Shown: positions 10,140 through 19,252, numbered from the stretch's first letter. The stretch is DNA of 64,000 bases from Burkholderiaceae bacterium (GCA_017992055.1 JAGOPK010000001.1:558001-622000); one strand, 5' to 3'. A program made the numbers and translations. The notes: generated by a model not told the origin, from the letters alone.

Positions 10140-10880
10140 TCAGTCGCGGCCGGCGCCACCGTTGCGGCCGACCGCGGTCTTGACCTCGCCGATGGCGTCG
10201 ATCAGCGATTCGACGCGCTGGGCCTGGCGCTTGACCTGGTAGTCCAGCGCCGCCGCATGTTCTTCCACCCATTGCTCGACCTGGGAGGCCAGGGTCTCGG
10301 GCGGCAGCGTCAGATAGGCCTCGGACTCGCTGCCGTCGCGCTGCACCTTGGCCCCGGCCCGGCGCGCGATGCGCAGCATCACGGTGTTTTCGCTCAGCGC
10401 ATGGATGAACAGCGTGTCCAGGCCGGCATTGCGCGCATGCAGCATCGCATGCTCGAACAGCCGCGCGCCATAGCCGCGGCCGCGGGCATGGGGCAACACC
10501 GAGCCGCCGAACTCGGCGCCGGGCCGCGTCGCCTGCCCGGCCGGCGCAAAGGCCAGGTGGGCCAGCGCAATCAGCACCAGGTGGTGGTTGTGGATGCCGA
10601 ACACCTGGTCGCGCTCGAAGTCCAGCCCGTCCACATAGCGCTGGATCTGGGCATCGGTGGCGGCATAGCCGAAGCGCAGATAGCGGTCGCGCGCCGGCAG
10701 GGCCAGCAGGTGGGCCAGGATGCGCGGCCGGTGGCGCGGCGCCAGCGAGCGGATCGGCACCCAGGGCAGGGCCTTGGGCGCCGGTGCAGCGGTTTGCGGC
10801 GCCGCCGCGGGCACGGCGGCGTCCAACACGGCATGGCGGCTGGCCAGCGCAGGATCGGCGGACGGCGGGGTGGAGGCCAT
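10140..10880 (-). CDS. GNAT family N-acetyltransferase
   Basis: This is a 246-residue GNAT-fold protein. Acetyl-CoA-binding motif A is GSVLPHARGRGYGARLFEHA in the middle of the chain, preceded by a beta strand HLVLIALAHLAF and followed by HALSENTVMLRIARRAGA. A 40-residue Ala/Pro-rich N-terminus and a C-terminal helical tail flank the domain. The acceptor substrate is unknown. It starts at the ATG at 10880; a 13-bp palindrome (AATAC-TCG-GTATT, 10884-10896) sits just upstream of the start codon. Confidence 0.8.
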   Translation of the reverse strand: MASTPPSADPALASRHAVLDAAVPAAAPQTAAPAPKALPWVPIRSLAPRHRPRILAHLLALPARDRYLRFGYAATDAQIQRYVDGLDFERDQVFGIHNHHLVLIALAHLAFAPAGQATRPGAEFGGSVLPHARGRGYGARLFEHAMLHARNAGLDTLFIHALSENTVMLRIARRAGAKVQRDGSESEAYLTLPPETLASQVEQWVEEHAAALDYQVKRQAQRVESLIDAIGEVKTAVGRNGGAGRD

Positions 10881-11204
10881 GTGAATACTCGGTATTAACC
10901 CTGAGTCTAGTCTTGTTGTCTGCGCTGTGCTGTCGCCTTCGAGATGTCCGCAGCCGGGGCAGGCTGTCCGGCCGCCACGGTTGTGGCTATAATCTGCGGC
11001 TTTCCCGAAGTTGGCGGGGTGGATTGCCTCATGGTCTGAGGCCGGGTTGGATCGCAGCATCCGACATCGGACGCAGCCATGCAAGCCACGGGGTCCGAGA
11101 GGCTGCACACACAAGCAGTTCCGAGGTCCGCGTGGCGTGGCGGCCGAACAGCCAGCGTTTGCGCCGGTGTCCCGTGCTGGGGTGCCGGCGATTGAAAGAC
11201 CCTC
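10881..11204. other. Intergenic leader between the GNAT gene and rplM
   Basis: This gene-free stretch of 324 bases separates two divergent units. Next to the GNAT gene is the palindrome at 10884-10896. A consensus TATAAT lies at 10988-10993 and would give rplM a leader of about 200 nt. I see no open reading frame of coding character and no tRNA in it. The leader contains repeats of the CCGAC/GTCCG kind that could fold, but I could not assign it to a known ribosomal-protein leader family. Confidence 0.55.
10964..10993 (+). promoter_or_regulatory. Probable rplM-rpsI promoter
   Basis: A perfect -10 hexamer TATAAT (10988-10993) stands 18 bases after a weak -35 (CTGTCC, 10964-10969). A full consensus -10 is rare in such GC-rich DNA, and it is oriented toward the ribosomal protein operon. 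Confidence 0.65.
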
Positions 11205-11648
11205 ATGAAGACCTTCAGCGCCAAGCCGGCCGAGGTGACGCACGAGTGGTTTGTGCTCGATGCCACCGACAAGGTGCTCGGACGTGTCGCCAGCGAAGTG
11301 GCACTCCGTCTGCGCGGCAAGCACAAGGCCATTTACACGCCTCACGTCGATACCGGTGATTTCATCATCGTCGTCAACGCCGACAAGATCCGTGTCACCG
11401 GCAACAAGGCCGAGCAAAAGGTGTACTACCGCCATTCGGGCTTCCCGGGCGGCATCTACGGCACCAAGTTCAAGGACATGCAAGCCAAGCATCCGGGCCG
11501 CGCCCTGGAGAAGGCGGTCAAGGGCATGCTGCCCAAGGGTCCGCTCGGCTACGCGATGATCAAGAAGCTGAAGGTCTATGCCGGTGATTCGCACCCGCAC
11601 ACGGCCCAGCAGCCGAAGGTGCTGGAAATTCCAGCGCTGGCAATCTAA
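11205..11648 (+). CDS. rplM: 50S ribosomal protein L13
   Basis: This is a 147-residue L13, slightly longer than the usual 142 because of a short C-terminal tail. It has the family blocks [19 protein letters not shown] near the start, [18 protein letters not shown] in the middle, and [20 protein letters not shown] toward the C-terminus. L13 is an early assembly protein of the large subunit that binds 23S rRNA. rpsI follows after 9 bases, the standard pairing in bacteria. The promoter is at 10964-10993. Confidence 0.98.
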   Translation: MKTFSAKPAEVTHEWFVLDATDKVLGRVASEVALRLRGKHKAIYTPHVDTGDFIIVVNADKIRVTGNKAEQKVYYRHSGFPGGIYGTKFKDMQAKHPGRALEKAVKGMLPKGPLGYAMIKKLKVYAGDSHPHTAQQPKVLEIPALAI

Positions 11649-11657
11649 GGAGCGGCG

Positions 11658-12050
11658 ATGATCGGCAATTGGAATTACGGCACCGGCCGCCGCAAGTCGT
11701 CGGTGGCGCGCGTGTTCATCCAGAAGGGTGACGGCCAGATCGTGGTCAACGGCAAGCCCGTCGACCAGTACTTCGGCCGCCAGACCTCGATCATGATCGT
11801 CAAGCAGCCGCTGCTGCTGACGAACAACGAGATCACCTTCAACATCAAGGTCAACGTCAAGGGTGGCGGCGAAAGCGGCCAGGCCGGCGCGGTGCGCCAC
11901 GGCATCACCCGTGCGCTGATCGACTACGACGCGACGCTGAAGAGCGAGCTGAGCCAAGCCGGCTTCGTGACCCGCGACGCCCGCGAGGTCGAGCGCAAGA
12001 AGGTCGGTCTGCACGGCGCGCGTCGCCGCAAGCAGTTCAGCAAGCGCTGA
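11658..12050 (+). CDS. rpsI: 30S ribosomal protein S9
   Basis: This 130-residue S9 has [14 protein letters not shown] at the N-terminus, [19 protein letters not shown] in the core, and ends in [11 protein letters not shown], whose terminal lysine-arginine reaches the P-site tRNA. It has normal length and partners with rplM in one operon. The intrinsic terminator at 12110-12145 ends the transcript. Confidence 0.98.
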   Translation: MIGNWNYGTGRRKSSVARVFIQKGDGQIVVNGKPVDQYFGRQTSIMIVKQPLLLTNNEITFNIKVNVKGGGESGQAGAVRHGITRALIDYDATLKSELSQAGFVTRDAREVERKKVGLHGARRRKQFSKR

Positions 12051-12109
12051 TGCTGCTGGACCGGACTCCCCGCTGCAGGCGTGGGAATCTGGTCTGGAGA
12101 ACCCAGTCC

Positions 12110-12145
12110 AAAGCCGCCGGCAGCCTTGTGCCCCGGCGGCTTTTT
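12110..12145 (+). terminator. Intrinsic terminator of rplM-rpsI
   Basis: The stem AAAGCCGCCGG (12110-12120) pairs with CCGGCGGCTTT (12133-12143). The loop is 12 bases and a run of five T (12141-12145) closes the structure. Confidence 0.9.
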
Positions 12146-12244
12146 CATCATGGGCAAGTCCCCGGTCGCGGCAAGGACAAGGCGCCGCGGGCCATCATGC
12201 ATGGCAAATTGACTTGCATCGCACCGCTTCCAGGAGCCTGAACA

Positions 12245-12619
12245 ATGAATGCCGTGGTCGAAAACCTTGCCGCCGATCCTTCCGAGATGCCCGTGCCGCT
12301 GATCTTCACCGACAGCGCGGCCGCCAAGGTGGCCGATCTGGTGGCCGAGGAGGGCAATCCCGATCTGAAGCTGCGCGTGTTCGTCCAGGGCGGCGGCTGC
12401 TCGGGCTTCCAGTACGGCTTCACCTTCGATGAAATCGTCAACGACGACGACACAGAGATGAAGAAGAACGGCGTCACGCTGCTGATCGACGCGATGAGCC
12501 TGCAGTACCTGATGGGCGCCGAGATCGACTACAAGGAAGATCTGCAGGGCGCGCAGTTCGTGATCAAGAACCCCAACGCCACCACCACCTGCGGCTGCGG
12601 TTCCAGCTTCTCGGTCTGA
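12245..12619 (+). CDS. erpA: Iron-sulfur cluster insertion protein ErpA
   Basis: This 124-residue A-type Fe-S carrier hands clusters to apo-targets such as the isoprenoid enzymes. The three ligand cysteines are visible: one in [15 protein letters not shown] and two in the C-terminal [11 protein letters not shown]. The length matches the ErpA/HesB family, and the genomic position after rplM-rpsI is usual in Burkholderiales. AGGAGC lies just before the ATG as a ribosome-binding site. A hairpin terminator follows at 12640. Confidence 0.95.
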   Translation: MNAVVENLAADPSEMPVPLIFTDSAAAKVADLVAEEGNPDLKLRVFVQGGGCSGFQYGFTFDEIVNDDDTEMKKNGVTLLIDAMSLQYLMGAEIDYKEDLQGAQFVIKNPNATTTCGCGSSFSV

Positions 12620-12639
12620 GGTTCTCCGCGCTGTGATCG

Positions 12640-12661
12640 ACGGCCGCCTTCGGGCGGCCGT
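12640..12661. terminator. Hairpin terminator between erpA and anmK
   Basis: The stem ACGGCCGCC (12640-12648) and GGCGGCCGT (12653-12661) closes a TTCG tetraloop. It lies between the stops of convergent genes. The downstream T-tract is short (TTGTGCTTTC), so it may act in both directions or be only moderately strong. Confidence 0.75.
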
Positions 12662-12668
12662 TGTGCTT

Positions 12669-13790
12669 TCAGCCGGCCGGATACAGCGCGCCCAGCAGGC
12701 GCGGCCCCGCGGCGCCGGTGACCGCTGGCAGATTGCCCGGCTGCCGGCGCACAAAGGCGGCGGCCAGCCAGGCAAAGGCGGCGGCCTCCACCTGCAGCGG
12801 CGGCAGGCCGGCGGCCTCGGTGGACTGCACCGGGCCCTGCGGCCACAGCGCGGCCAGGCGGCGCATCAGCTGGCCGTTGAGGGCGCCGCCACCGCAGACC
12901 AGCAGGCGCGTGGCATCGGGCTGGTGCTGCTGCAGCGCATCGACGGCGGCGCGGGCGCTGAACTCGGCCAGCGTGGCCATCACGTCGACCGCCGGCACCG
13001 GCTGGCCGTGGGCGGCGAGGTGGGCCTCCAGCCACTCGGCGTGGAACAGGTCGCGGCCGGTGCTCTTGGGCGGCGGGCGCTGCAGAAACGGCTCGGCCAG
13101 CCAGCGTGCGAGCAGGCCGGCATCCACCCGTCCCTGGGCCGCCCAGGCGCCATCGGCGTCGAAGGGCTGGCCGCGGTGGCGCTGGCACCACAGGTCCATC
13201 AAGGCATTGCCGGGGCCGCAGTCGAAGCCGCGCACCGAGCCGTCGCCGCCCAGCAGGGTCAGGTTGGCGATGCCGCCCAGGTTCAGCACCGCCTGGGCCA
13301 GGCCGGGCCGACCGAACAGTGCGGCATGGAAGGCCGGCACCAGCGGAGCGCCCTGGCCGCCGGCGGCGACATCGCGGCTGCGCAGATCGGTGACCACGGC
13401 GATGCCGCTCAGCTCGGCCAGCAGGGCGCCGTTGAGCAGCTGCACGGTGTAGCCGGTGGCATCGAACTCGCCCGGCCGGTGGCGCACGGTCTGGCCATGG
13501 GCGCCGAGCGAGGTGACCTGCGCGGCCGCGATGCCGCCGCGCTCCAGCAGCTCGGCCACCGCCTGGGCATAGGCCCGGGCCACGCCATTGCCGGCCAAGG
13601 CGGCGCGGTGCAGCTCGTTGTCGCCGGGCCGATTCAGCGCCAGCAGCTCCTCGCGCAGCGCGGGGTCGAAGGGCCGGTGCACATGGCCCAGCACCTGCAG
13701 CAGCGCCTGGCCGCTGCCATCGCCAAACTGCGCCAGCACCGCGTCGACCCCGTCCAGCGAGGTGCCGGACATCAGGCCGATGCTCAGCAC
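12669..13790 (-). CDS. anmK: Anhydro-N-acetylmuramic acid kinase
   Basis: This 373-residue ATP-dependent sugar kinase converts 1,6-anhydro-MurNAc, released in cell-wall turnover, to MurNAc-6-phosphate. The signature MSGTSLDGVDAVL is at residues 7-19, LNLGGIANLT and GFDCGPGNALMD lie in the centre, and the C-terminal phosphate motif is LLVCGGGALNGQLMRRL. The start is GTG at 13790. The M23 peptidase gene lies immediately upstream on the same strand (3 bases apart), so both wall-metabolism genes are probably co-transcribed. Confidence 0.95.
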   Translation of the reverse strand: MLSIGLMSGTSLDGVDAVLAQFGDGSGQALLQVLGHVHRPFDPALREELLALNRPGDNELHRAALAGNGVARAYAQAVAELLERGGIAAAQVTSLGAHGQTVRHRPGEFDATGYTVQLLNGALLAELSGIAVVTDLRSRDVAAGGQGAPLVPAFHAALFGRPGLAQAVLNLGGIANLTLLGGDGSVRGFDCGPGNALMDLWCQRHRGQPFDADGAWAAQGRVDAGLLARWLAEPFLQRPPPKSTGRDLFHAEWLEAHLAAHGQPVPAVDVMATLAEFSARAAVDALQQHQPDATRLLVCGGGALNGQLMRRLAALWPQGPVQSTEAAGLPPLQVEAAAFAWLAAAFVRRQPGNLPAVTGAAGPRLLGALYPAG

Positions 13791-13793
13791 GGC

Positions 13794-15200
13794 TTACTCG
13801 GCGTCACCGCGGAAGCCGGTCAGCGTGGCCGCGGCCTCCAGCTGGCGCTGGGTGTCGGCGGCCAGGGCCATGAACTCGGGCCGGGTGGCGGCGTCGATGG
13901 CCACCGCCTCGGCACCGCGGGCGGCCTTCAGCGGGTCCTGGAACTGGCCGTTGACGCGGAATTCGAAGTGCAGGTGCGGGCCGGTGGCCCAGCCGGTGGC
14001 GCCGACGGCGCCGATGCGCTGGCCCTGCTCGATGCGCTGGCCGCGCTTGACGTCGATGCGGCTCAGGTGGGCATAGACGCTGGTCTTGCCGCTGCCGTGC
14101 TGCACCTGCACCACATTGCCGTAGCCACCCTGGCGGCCGGCGAACTCGACCACGCCGTCGCCGATGGTCTTGACCGCGGTGCCGGAGGGCGCGCCGTAGT
14201 CGACGCCGTTGTGCGCGCGCCAGGTCTGCAGGATGGGGTGGAAGCGCATCGCGAAACCGGAGGTCACGCGCGAGAACTCCAGCGGGCTGGCCAGGAAGGC
14301 GCGGCGCCGGCTCTTGCCGTCCGGGCCGAAGTAGGCGCCCTTGCCGGTGCCCTGGCCGTCGAACCACAGCGCCTGGTGGCGGCGGCCGTTGTTGACGAAT
14401 TCGGCCGCCAGCACGCGGCCCGTGCCCTCGTTCCAGGTGATGGGCTGGTCGTCGGCGGTGAGGCCTTCGAACAGCACGCTGAAGGTGTCGCCCTTCTTCA
14501 GCTGGCGATGGAAGTCGATGTCGCCGGAGAAGATCTCGATCATCTGCGCGGCGATGGCGTCGGGCAGGCGGGCGTCGTCGGTGGCGGCCCACATCGAGCT
14601 GCGGATGCTGCCGCTGCCCAGGCGCACCTGGCGCTGCAGCGGCGCGGTTTCCAGCCGGCTGCTGAAGCGGCCGTCGCCGCGCTGCAGCGTCAGCCGGGTG
14701 AAGTGCGTGCCGCTGCGGGCGCTGTCCAGTGCCGGGAAGCGGGCGATCAGCTCCAGCAGGCTGCCGTCGGCGGCGGTGCGCACCTGCACCATCTTGCCAC
14801 CTCGGCCATCGACCAGGCGGCGCGCGTCGGCATCGCTGCGCAAGAAGCTGGCGGCGACCGGGTCGATCACGCCCAGGCGGCGCAGCAGGCTGTCGGCGGT
14901 GTCGCCGGAGCGTGTCAGGTCGCTGCGCGACAGCTGCAGCTCGTGCAGGTCGAGTGCGTCGACCTGGCTGTCCAGGCCGGGGATGCGGATCTCCTCGCTG
15001 ACCAGGCGCTGCGGCAGGTCGGCGGCATCGGGCGCCAGCGGCGCGATACCGAAGGCGGTGACGGCAAATCCGCCCAGCGCAGCCAGCACGGCGGCCGCGA
15101 CGCGGCGCGGATGGCGGTGCAGGGCGGCCTGGGTGGCCTGGAGGCGCTGCCCGAGGGCTTGGCGGGCAGACAACAGCGGTGAACTCGGCGGCAAGGGCAA
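13794..15200 (-). CDS. M23 family peptidoglycan endopeptidase (MepM/NlpD-like)
   Basis: This protein has about 468 residues. After a cytoplasmic basic N-terminus there is one membrane segment (VAAAVLAALGGFAVTAFGIA). A Csd3/OapA-like middle region follows, with SLLRRLGVIDPVAASFL, and then a LytM domain whose zinc ligands are in HNGVDYGAPSGT (H and D) and GPHLHFEFRVNG (HLH). It probably cleaves peptide cross-links in the periplasm. The start is uncertain: no ATG precedes the membrane segment sensibly. TTG 15200 is chosen because it fits the candidate sigma-54 site at 15253-15268; GTG 15230 and TTG 15194 are alternatives. It is followed closely by anmK. Confidence 0.85.
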   Translation of the reverse strand: MPLPPSSPLLSARQALGQRLQATQAALHRHPRRVAAAVLAALGGFAVTAFGIAPLAPDAADLPQRLVSEEIRIPGLDSQVDALDLHELQLSRSDLTRSGDTADSLLRRLGVIDPVAASFLRSDADARRLVDGRGGKMVQVRTAADGSLLELIARFPALDSARSGTHFTRLTLQRGDGRFSSRLETAPLQRQVRLGSGSIRSSMWAATDDARLPDAIAAQMIEIFSGDIDFHRQLKKGDTFSVLFEGLTADDQPITWNEGTGRVLAAEFVNNGRRHQALWFDGQGTGKGAYFGPDGKSRRRAFLASPLEFSRVTSGFAMRFHPILQTWRAHNGVDYGAPSGTAVKTIGDGVVEFAGRQGGYGNVVQVQHGSGKTSVYAHLSRIDVKRGQRIEQGQRIGAVGATGWATGPHLHFEFRVNGQFQDPLKAARGAEAVAIDAATRPEFMALAADTQRQLEAAATLTGFRGDAE

Positions 15201-15252
15201 AACTTCGGCTAACTCGACAGCAGCCCGCACGCCGGGCCATGGACAAAAGCAA

Positions 15253-15268
15253 TGCAGGCTCTGTGCCA
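15253..15268 (-). promoter_or_regulatory. Candidate sigma-54 (-24/-12) promoter for the M23 peptidase
   Basis: On the minus strand the 16-mer is TGGCACAGAGCCTGCA. It has the -24 TGGCAC and the -12 TGC(A) elements at the exact spacing of RpoN promoters. Transcription would begin about 12 bases downstream (near 15242), just before the chosen TTG start. No activator gene is adjacent. Confidence 0.4.
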
Positions 15269-15380
15269 GCGTCGCTGCGGCAGTGTGGATCCGCCCGGGA
15301 CGACCGGGTTCCCTGCCACCGGCCCGCGCGGCGCACCATCGCGGGCGGAGCGCCGGGAGGCGTCCTCTAGAATCCATCGG

Positions 15381-15435
15381 CTTCGCCGGGCTCCGGGCTG
15401 CGTGAATAGATCACGCAGCCGGCTTCCGGGCGAAG
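15381..15435. repeat. 55-base imperfect palindrome
   Basis: The inner arms GGCTGCGTGA (15396-15405) and TCACGCAGCC (15411-15420) are perfect, with the 5-base loop ATAGA. The outer arms begin with CTTCGCC (15381) and end with GGCGAAG (15435) and pair with a few mismatches. No T-tract follows on either side, so it does not look like a terminator. Confidence 0.8.
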
Positions 15436-15509
15436 CGCGAGTATAGCCATCGCCCTTTCTGCACCCCATTGGGGCGAGCACGTACGGGCGGCCCGATCCC
15501 AGCCACGAC

Positions 15510-16748
15510 ATGAGCCCATCAGAATCCGCCGCCGCCCATCCCGTCACCGAGCGCGTGCGCGAGGCCATGGCCATCAGCCTGCGCGGCTGCGAGCAGTTGC
15601 TGCCCGAGGCCGACTGGCTGAAGAAGCTGGCGCGCAGCGAGGCCACCGGCCAGCCGCTGCGCATCAAGCTGGGCCTGGACCCGACCGCGCCCGACCTGCA
15701 CCTGGGCCACACCGTGGTGCTGAACAAGATGCGCCAACTGCAGGACCTGGGCCACCAGGTGATCTTTCTGGTCGGCGACTTCACCAGCATGATCGGCGAC
15801 CCCTCGGGCCGCAACAGCACGCGCCCGCCGCTGACGCGCGAGCAGATCGAGGCCAATGCCCAGACCTACTATGCCCAGGCCAGCCTGGTGCTGGACCCGG
15901 CGCGCACCGAGATCCGCTACAACAGCGAATGGAGCGATCCGCTGGGCGCGCGCGGCATGATCCAGCTGGCCGCCCGGTACACGGTGGCGCGCATGATGGA
16001 GCGCGAGGACTTCAGCAAGCGCTTTGCCGCCAACACGCCGATCAGCGTGCACGAGTTTTTGTATCCGCTGATGCAGGGCTACGACTCGGTGGCGCTGAAG
16101 AGCGACCTGGAGCTGGGCGGCACCGACCAGACCTTCAACCTGCTGATGGGTCGCCACCTGCAGCAGGAATACGGCCAGGAGCCGCAGTGCATCCTGACCA
16201 TGCCGCTGCTCGAAGGCCTGGACGGCGTGGACAAGATGTCCAAGAGCAAGGGCAACTACATCGGCATCACCGAGGAGGCGAACACCATGTTCGCCAAGGT
16301 GCTGTCGATCAGCGATGCCCTGATGTGGCGCTGGTACACGCTGCTGTCGTTCCAGCCCGAGTCGGCCATCGCGGCGCTGAAGGCCGAGGTGGCGGCCGGC
16401 CGCAACCCCAAGGATGCCAAGGTGGCGCTGGCGCGCGAGATCGTCACGCGCTTCCACAGCGCGGCGGCGGCCGATGTGGCCGAGACCGATTTCCACAACC
16501 GCGCCAAGGGCGGCATCCCCGACGACATCGCCGAGGTCACCTTGAGCGGCGCTCCGCTGGGCCTGGGCGCCCTGCTCAAGGCCGCCGGCCTGGTGCCTTC
16601 CACCAGCGAGGCCATGCGCATGGTCGAGCAGGGCGGCGTGCGCATCGATGGTGCGGTGGTCTCGGACAAGGGCCTGAAGCTCGACGCCGGCACCGTGGTC
16701 GTGCAGGTCGGCAAGCGCAAGTTCGCGCGCGTCACGCTCACCGCCTGA
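15510..16748 (+). CDS. tyrS: Tyrosine--tRNA ligase
   Basis: This 412-residue class I aminoacyl-tRNA synthetase has the HIGH-type motif HLGH in [15 protein letters not shown] and the KMSKS loop in [16 protein letters not shown]-terminal S4 RNA-binding domain begins near [16 protein letters not shown]. The version with [15 protein letters not shown] and about 410 residues is the TyrZ-like subtype found in most betaproteobacteria. The ATG at 15510 ([10 protein letters not shown]) is the first plausible start. A CDF transporter gene follows after 31 bases. Confidence 0.97.
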   Translation: MSPSESAAAHPVTERVREAMAISLRGCEQLLPEADWLKKLARSEATGQPLRIKLGLDPTAPDLHLGHTVVLNKMRQLQDLGHQVIFLVGDFTSMIGDPSGRNSTRPPLTREQIEANAQTYYAQASLVLDPARTEIRYNSEWSDPLGARGMIQLAARYTVARMMEREDFSKRFAANTPISVHEFLYPLMQGYDSVALKSDLELGGTDQTFNLLMGRHLQQEYGQEPQCILTMPLLEGLDGVDKMSKSKGNYIGITEEANTMFAKVLSISDALMWRWYTLLSFQPESAIAALKAEVAAGRNPKDAKVALAREIVTRFHSAAAADVAETDFHNRAKGGIPDDIAEVTLSGAPLGLGALLKAAGLVPSTSEAMRMVEQGGVRIDGAVVSDKGLKLDAGTVVVQVGKRKFARVTLTA

Positions 16749-16779
16749 GCCGCGGCACACGCCAGGCACCGGACGCCGG

Positions 16780-17670
16780 ATGCAGGTCGCCTCGTACCTG
16801 AAGCTGTCGGTGGCGGTGGCCCTGGCCACCATCGCGCTGAAGACCGGCGCCTGGTGGCTGACCGGCTCGGTGGGCCTGCTGTCCGATGCGCTGGAGTCGC
16901 TGGTCAACCTGGCCGGCGCGATGTTTGCGCTGACCATGGTCACGGTGGCTGCCCAGCCGCCCGATGCCGAGCATCCCTACGGCCACCACAAGGCCGAGTA
17001 CTTCAGCAGCGGCTTCGAGGGCGTGCTGATCCTGGCCGCGGCCCTGGCCATCCTGTGGGCGGCCGGCCAGCGCCTGCTGGCGCCCCAGCCGCTGGAATCG
17101 CTGGGCTGGGGCCTGTCGCTGTCGGTGATCAGCTCGGCGATGAACGGCGCCCTGGCCTGGGCCATGCTGCGCAAGGCGCACGAGCACCGCTCGATGGCGC
17201 TGGAGGCCGATGCGCGCCACCTGTTCACCGATGTCTGGACCTCGGCCGGCGTGCTGCTCGGCCTGGCCGCGGTGCATTTCACCGGCTGGCTGTGGCTGGA
17301 CCCGCTGGTGGCCATCGGCGTGGCGCTGAACATCGTGCGCGAGGGCTGGCGCCTGATCCGCCGCTCGGCCGACGGCCTGATGGACCATGCGGTGGAGGCC
17401 GAGGTGGCGGCGGAGATCCGGCGCACGCTGGACGGCTTTGCCCATGCGGCGATCCGCTTCGACCATGTGGTGACGCGGCGCGCCGGCCAGCGCCGCTTTG
17501 TCGACCTGCACATGCACATGCCGGCCGGCTGGACGCTGGGCCGTGCCGCGGCGCTGCGCAGCTCGGTGGAGCAGGCGCTGATGGCCGCCGTGCCCGGGCT
17601 GCGCGCCAGCATCCAGCTGCTGCCGATGGACGTCGAGGCGCATTTCGACGATCCGCGGGACCCGCTGTGA
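16780..17670 (+). CDS. Cation diffusion facilitator (CDF) family transporter
   Basis: This 296-residue inner-membrane metal/proton antiporter has about six transmembrane helices in the first 200 residues. Helix 2 carries [16 protein letters not shown] and helix 5 [16 protein letters not shown], whose Asp and His residues form the transport metal site in the family. The last 90 residues form the cytoplasmic ferredoxin-like domain ([18 protein letters not shown]). Zinc, iron or another divalent metal is possible; the sequence does not decide. Its TGA overlaps the GTG start of dtd (GTGA), so the two are translationally coupled. Confidence 0.9.
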   Translation: MQVASYLKLSVAVALATIALKTGAWWLTGSVGLLSDALESLVNLAGAMFALTMVTVAAQPPDAEHPYGHHKAEYFSSGFEGVLILAAALAILWAAGQRLLAPQPLESLGWGLSLSVISSAMNGALAWAMLRKAHEHRSMALEADARHLFTDVWTSAGVLLGLAAVHFTGWLWLDPLVAIGVALNIVREGWRLIRRSADGLMDHAVEAEVAAEIRRTLDGFAHAAIRFDHVVTRRAGQRRFVDLHMHMPAGWTLGRAAALRSSVEQALMAAVPGLRASIQLLPMDVEAHFDDPRDPL

Positions 17671-18107
17671 TCGGCCTGATCCAGCGTGTGGCCGAGGCCC
17701 GTGTCAGCGTGGCCGGGCGCGTGGTCGGCGAGATCGGGGCCGGCCTGCTGGTGCTGGTGTGCGCCGAGCCGGCCGATGGCGAGGCCCAGGCGCTGAAGTT
17801 CGTCGACAAGCTGCTGAAGCTGCGCATCTTCAGCGACGAGGCCGGCAAGATGAACCGCAGCCTGGTCGACGTGGGCGGCGGCCTGCTGATCGTCAGTCAG
17901 TTCACGCTGGCCGCCGATTGCTCGGGCGGCAACCGGCCCAGTTTCACCGGTGCCGCGCCGCCGGCCCAGGGGCGGGCGCTGTATGAGCGTGTGCTGCAGC
18001 TGGCGCGCGCCGCCCATCCGGTGGTGGCCAGCGGCGAGTTCGGCGCCGACATGCAGGTGGCCCTGGTCAACGATGGGCCGGTGACGATCCCGCTGCGCAT
18101 CGCCTGA
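17667..18107 (+). CDS. dtd: D-aminoacyl-tRNA deacylase
   Basis: This 146-residue enzyme hydrolyses D-aminoacyl-tRNAs (and Gly-tRNA-Ala), which protects translation. The characteristic [14 protein letters not shown] start, the active-site [17 protein letters not shown] and the cross-subunit Gly-cisPro motif region ([10 protein letters not shown]) are present. Length is normal. The GTG at 17667 overlaps the stop of the CDF gene. It fits functionally with tyrS just upstream, since D-Tyr-tRNA is a classic substrate. Confidence 0.95.
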   Translation: MIGLIQRVAEARVSVAGRVVGEIGAGLLVLVCAEPADGEAQALKFVDKLLKLRIFSDEAGKMNRSLVDVGGGLLIVSQFTLAADCSGGNRPSFTGAAPPAQGRALYERVLQLARAAHPVVASGEFGADMQVALVNDGPVTIPLRIA

Positions 18108-18118
18108 CAGCCAAAAGC

Positions 18119-18142
18119 AACAGGGGCCCGCAGGCCCCTGTT
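18119..18142. terminator. Bidirectional hairpin terminator
   Basis: AACAGGGGCC (18119-18128) pairs with GGCCCCTGTT (18133-18142) around a CGCA loop. It lies between the stops of the convergent genes dtd and the Bug receptor and can serve both. Confidence 0.75.
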
Positions 18143-18164
18143 CCAGATCGGCGCAGCCGCCGGA

Positions 18165-19136
18165 TCAGTCGGCGTACTGGCCGGCGGCCTTGATCGCCGG
18201 GCCCCACTTGTTGATCTCGGACTCGACGAACTTCTTGTGCTCGGCGCCGCCGACGCGGCCGTCGGTCACCAGCACCGCGCCCAGGGCTTCCTGGCGCTTG
18301 TGGAAGTCGGCGTCCTTCAGCGCGGCGCGCAGCGCGGCATTGAGCTTGTCCTGCGCGGCCTTGGGCGTGCCCTTGGGCGCATACAGGCCGTGCCAGATGC
18401 TGACGTTGAAGCCCTTCAGGCCGGCCTCGTCCAGCGTCGGCAGCTTGGACAGCGACGGCGTGCTCAGGCGCTTGGTGGTGGTCACCGCAAAGGCCTTGAC
18501 CTTGCCGGTCTCGATCTGGCCGGTGGTGTTGGTGGTCTGGTCGCACATGATGTCGACCTGGCCGCCTAGCAGGTCGGTCATGGCAGGCGCCGTGCCCTTG
18601 TAGGGCACGGTGGTCATGTCCACCGCCACGCTCTGCTGGAACAGCAGGCCGCACAGGTGCGAGGCGGCGCCCAGGCCGGCATTGGCCAGGTTGATCTTGC
18701 CCTTGTTGGCATTGATCCAGGTGCGCAGCTCGGCAAAGTTGTTGGCCGGCAGGGTGCTGCGGCCGATCAGCGTCATCGGCACCTCGTTGACCAGGCCCAG
18801 GTACTCGAAGTCGCCCAGCGTGTCGTAGGGCAGCTTGCGGTACAGCGCCGGCGAGGTGGCCATGCCGATGTGGTGCAGCAGCACGGTGTAGCCGTCGGGC
18901 GCCGACTTGGCGACCTTGGCCGCGCCCAGCGTGCCGCCGGCGCCGCCGACGTTCTCGATCACGATGGGCTGGTTGTTCAGGTGCTTGCGCAGGGCCTCGG
19001 CCAGGTCGCGGGCGACCTTGTCGGTGGGGCCGCCGGCGGCGAACGGCACGACGATGGTCACCGGCTTCTCGGGGTAGTCGGCCAGCGCGGCGCCGGCCGT
19101 GGCGGCCAGCAGGACGGACAGCAGAAGCTTCTTCAT
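18165..19136 (-). CDS. Bug/TctC-family tripartite tricarboxylate transporter substrate-binding protein
   Basis: This is a periplasmic receptor of 323 residues. The signal peptide is MKKLLLSVLLAATAGAALA, cleaved before DYPEKPVTIVVPF. The Bug hallmarks are FAAGGPTDKVARDLAEAL near residue 32, GGAGGTLGAAKVAKSAPDGYT, and PYKGTAPAMTDLLGGQVDIM. Such receptors are hugely expanded in Burkholderiales, and most have no cognate TctAB nearby, as here. The ligand, probably a carboxylate or a small amide, cannot be read from the sequence. The ATG at 19136 starts at the signal peptide; an in-frame start 10 codons upstream is less likely. Confidence 0.92.
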   Translation of the reverse strand: MKKLLLSVLLAATAGAALADYPEKPVTIVVPFAAGGPTDKVARDLAEALRKHLNNQPIVIENVGGAGGTLGAAKVAKSAPDGYTVLLHHIGMATSPALYRKLPYDTLGDFEYLGLVNEVPMTLIGRSTLPANNFAELRTWINANKGKINLANAGLGAASHLCGLLFQQSVAVDMTTVPYKGTAPAMTDLLGGQVDIMCDQTTNTTGQIETGKVKAFAVTTTKRLSTPSLSKLPTLDEAGLKGFNVSIWHGLYAPKGTPKAAQDKLNAALRAALKDADFHKRQEALGAVLVTDGRVGGAEHKKFVESEINKWGPAIKAAGQYAD

Positions 19137-19252
19137 CGGGTGTCTCCGTGGGGCTTGGTTCATCAAGGCCGGTCATGATAGGCGGCGGCCCATGGCCCTG
19201 CCGCGCGGTTTCTACGTAGCAACAAGGCGGCAACGCGATACTGGGTGCCGCC

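Larger units (their letters stand above)
15201..15509. other. Intergenic region between the M23 peptidase gene and tyrS
   Basis: The roughly 300 bases hold two recognisable elements: a sigma-54-like site on the minus strand (15253-15268) and a 55-base imperfect palindrome (15381-15435). TATAGC at 15443-15448 could be a -10 for tyrS. No coding sequence of normal composition is seen apart from a possible N-terminal extension of the peptidase to 15230. Confidence 0.5.

Noticed and set aside
12633-15182. 849-residue reading frame on the plus strand
   Set aside because: It is antisense to anmK and the M23 peptidase, both of which carry full family motifs.
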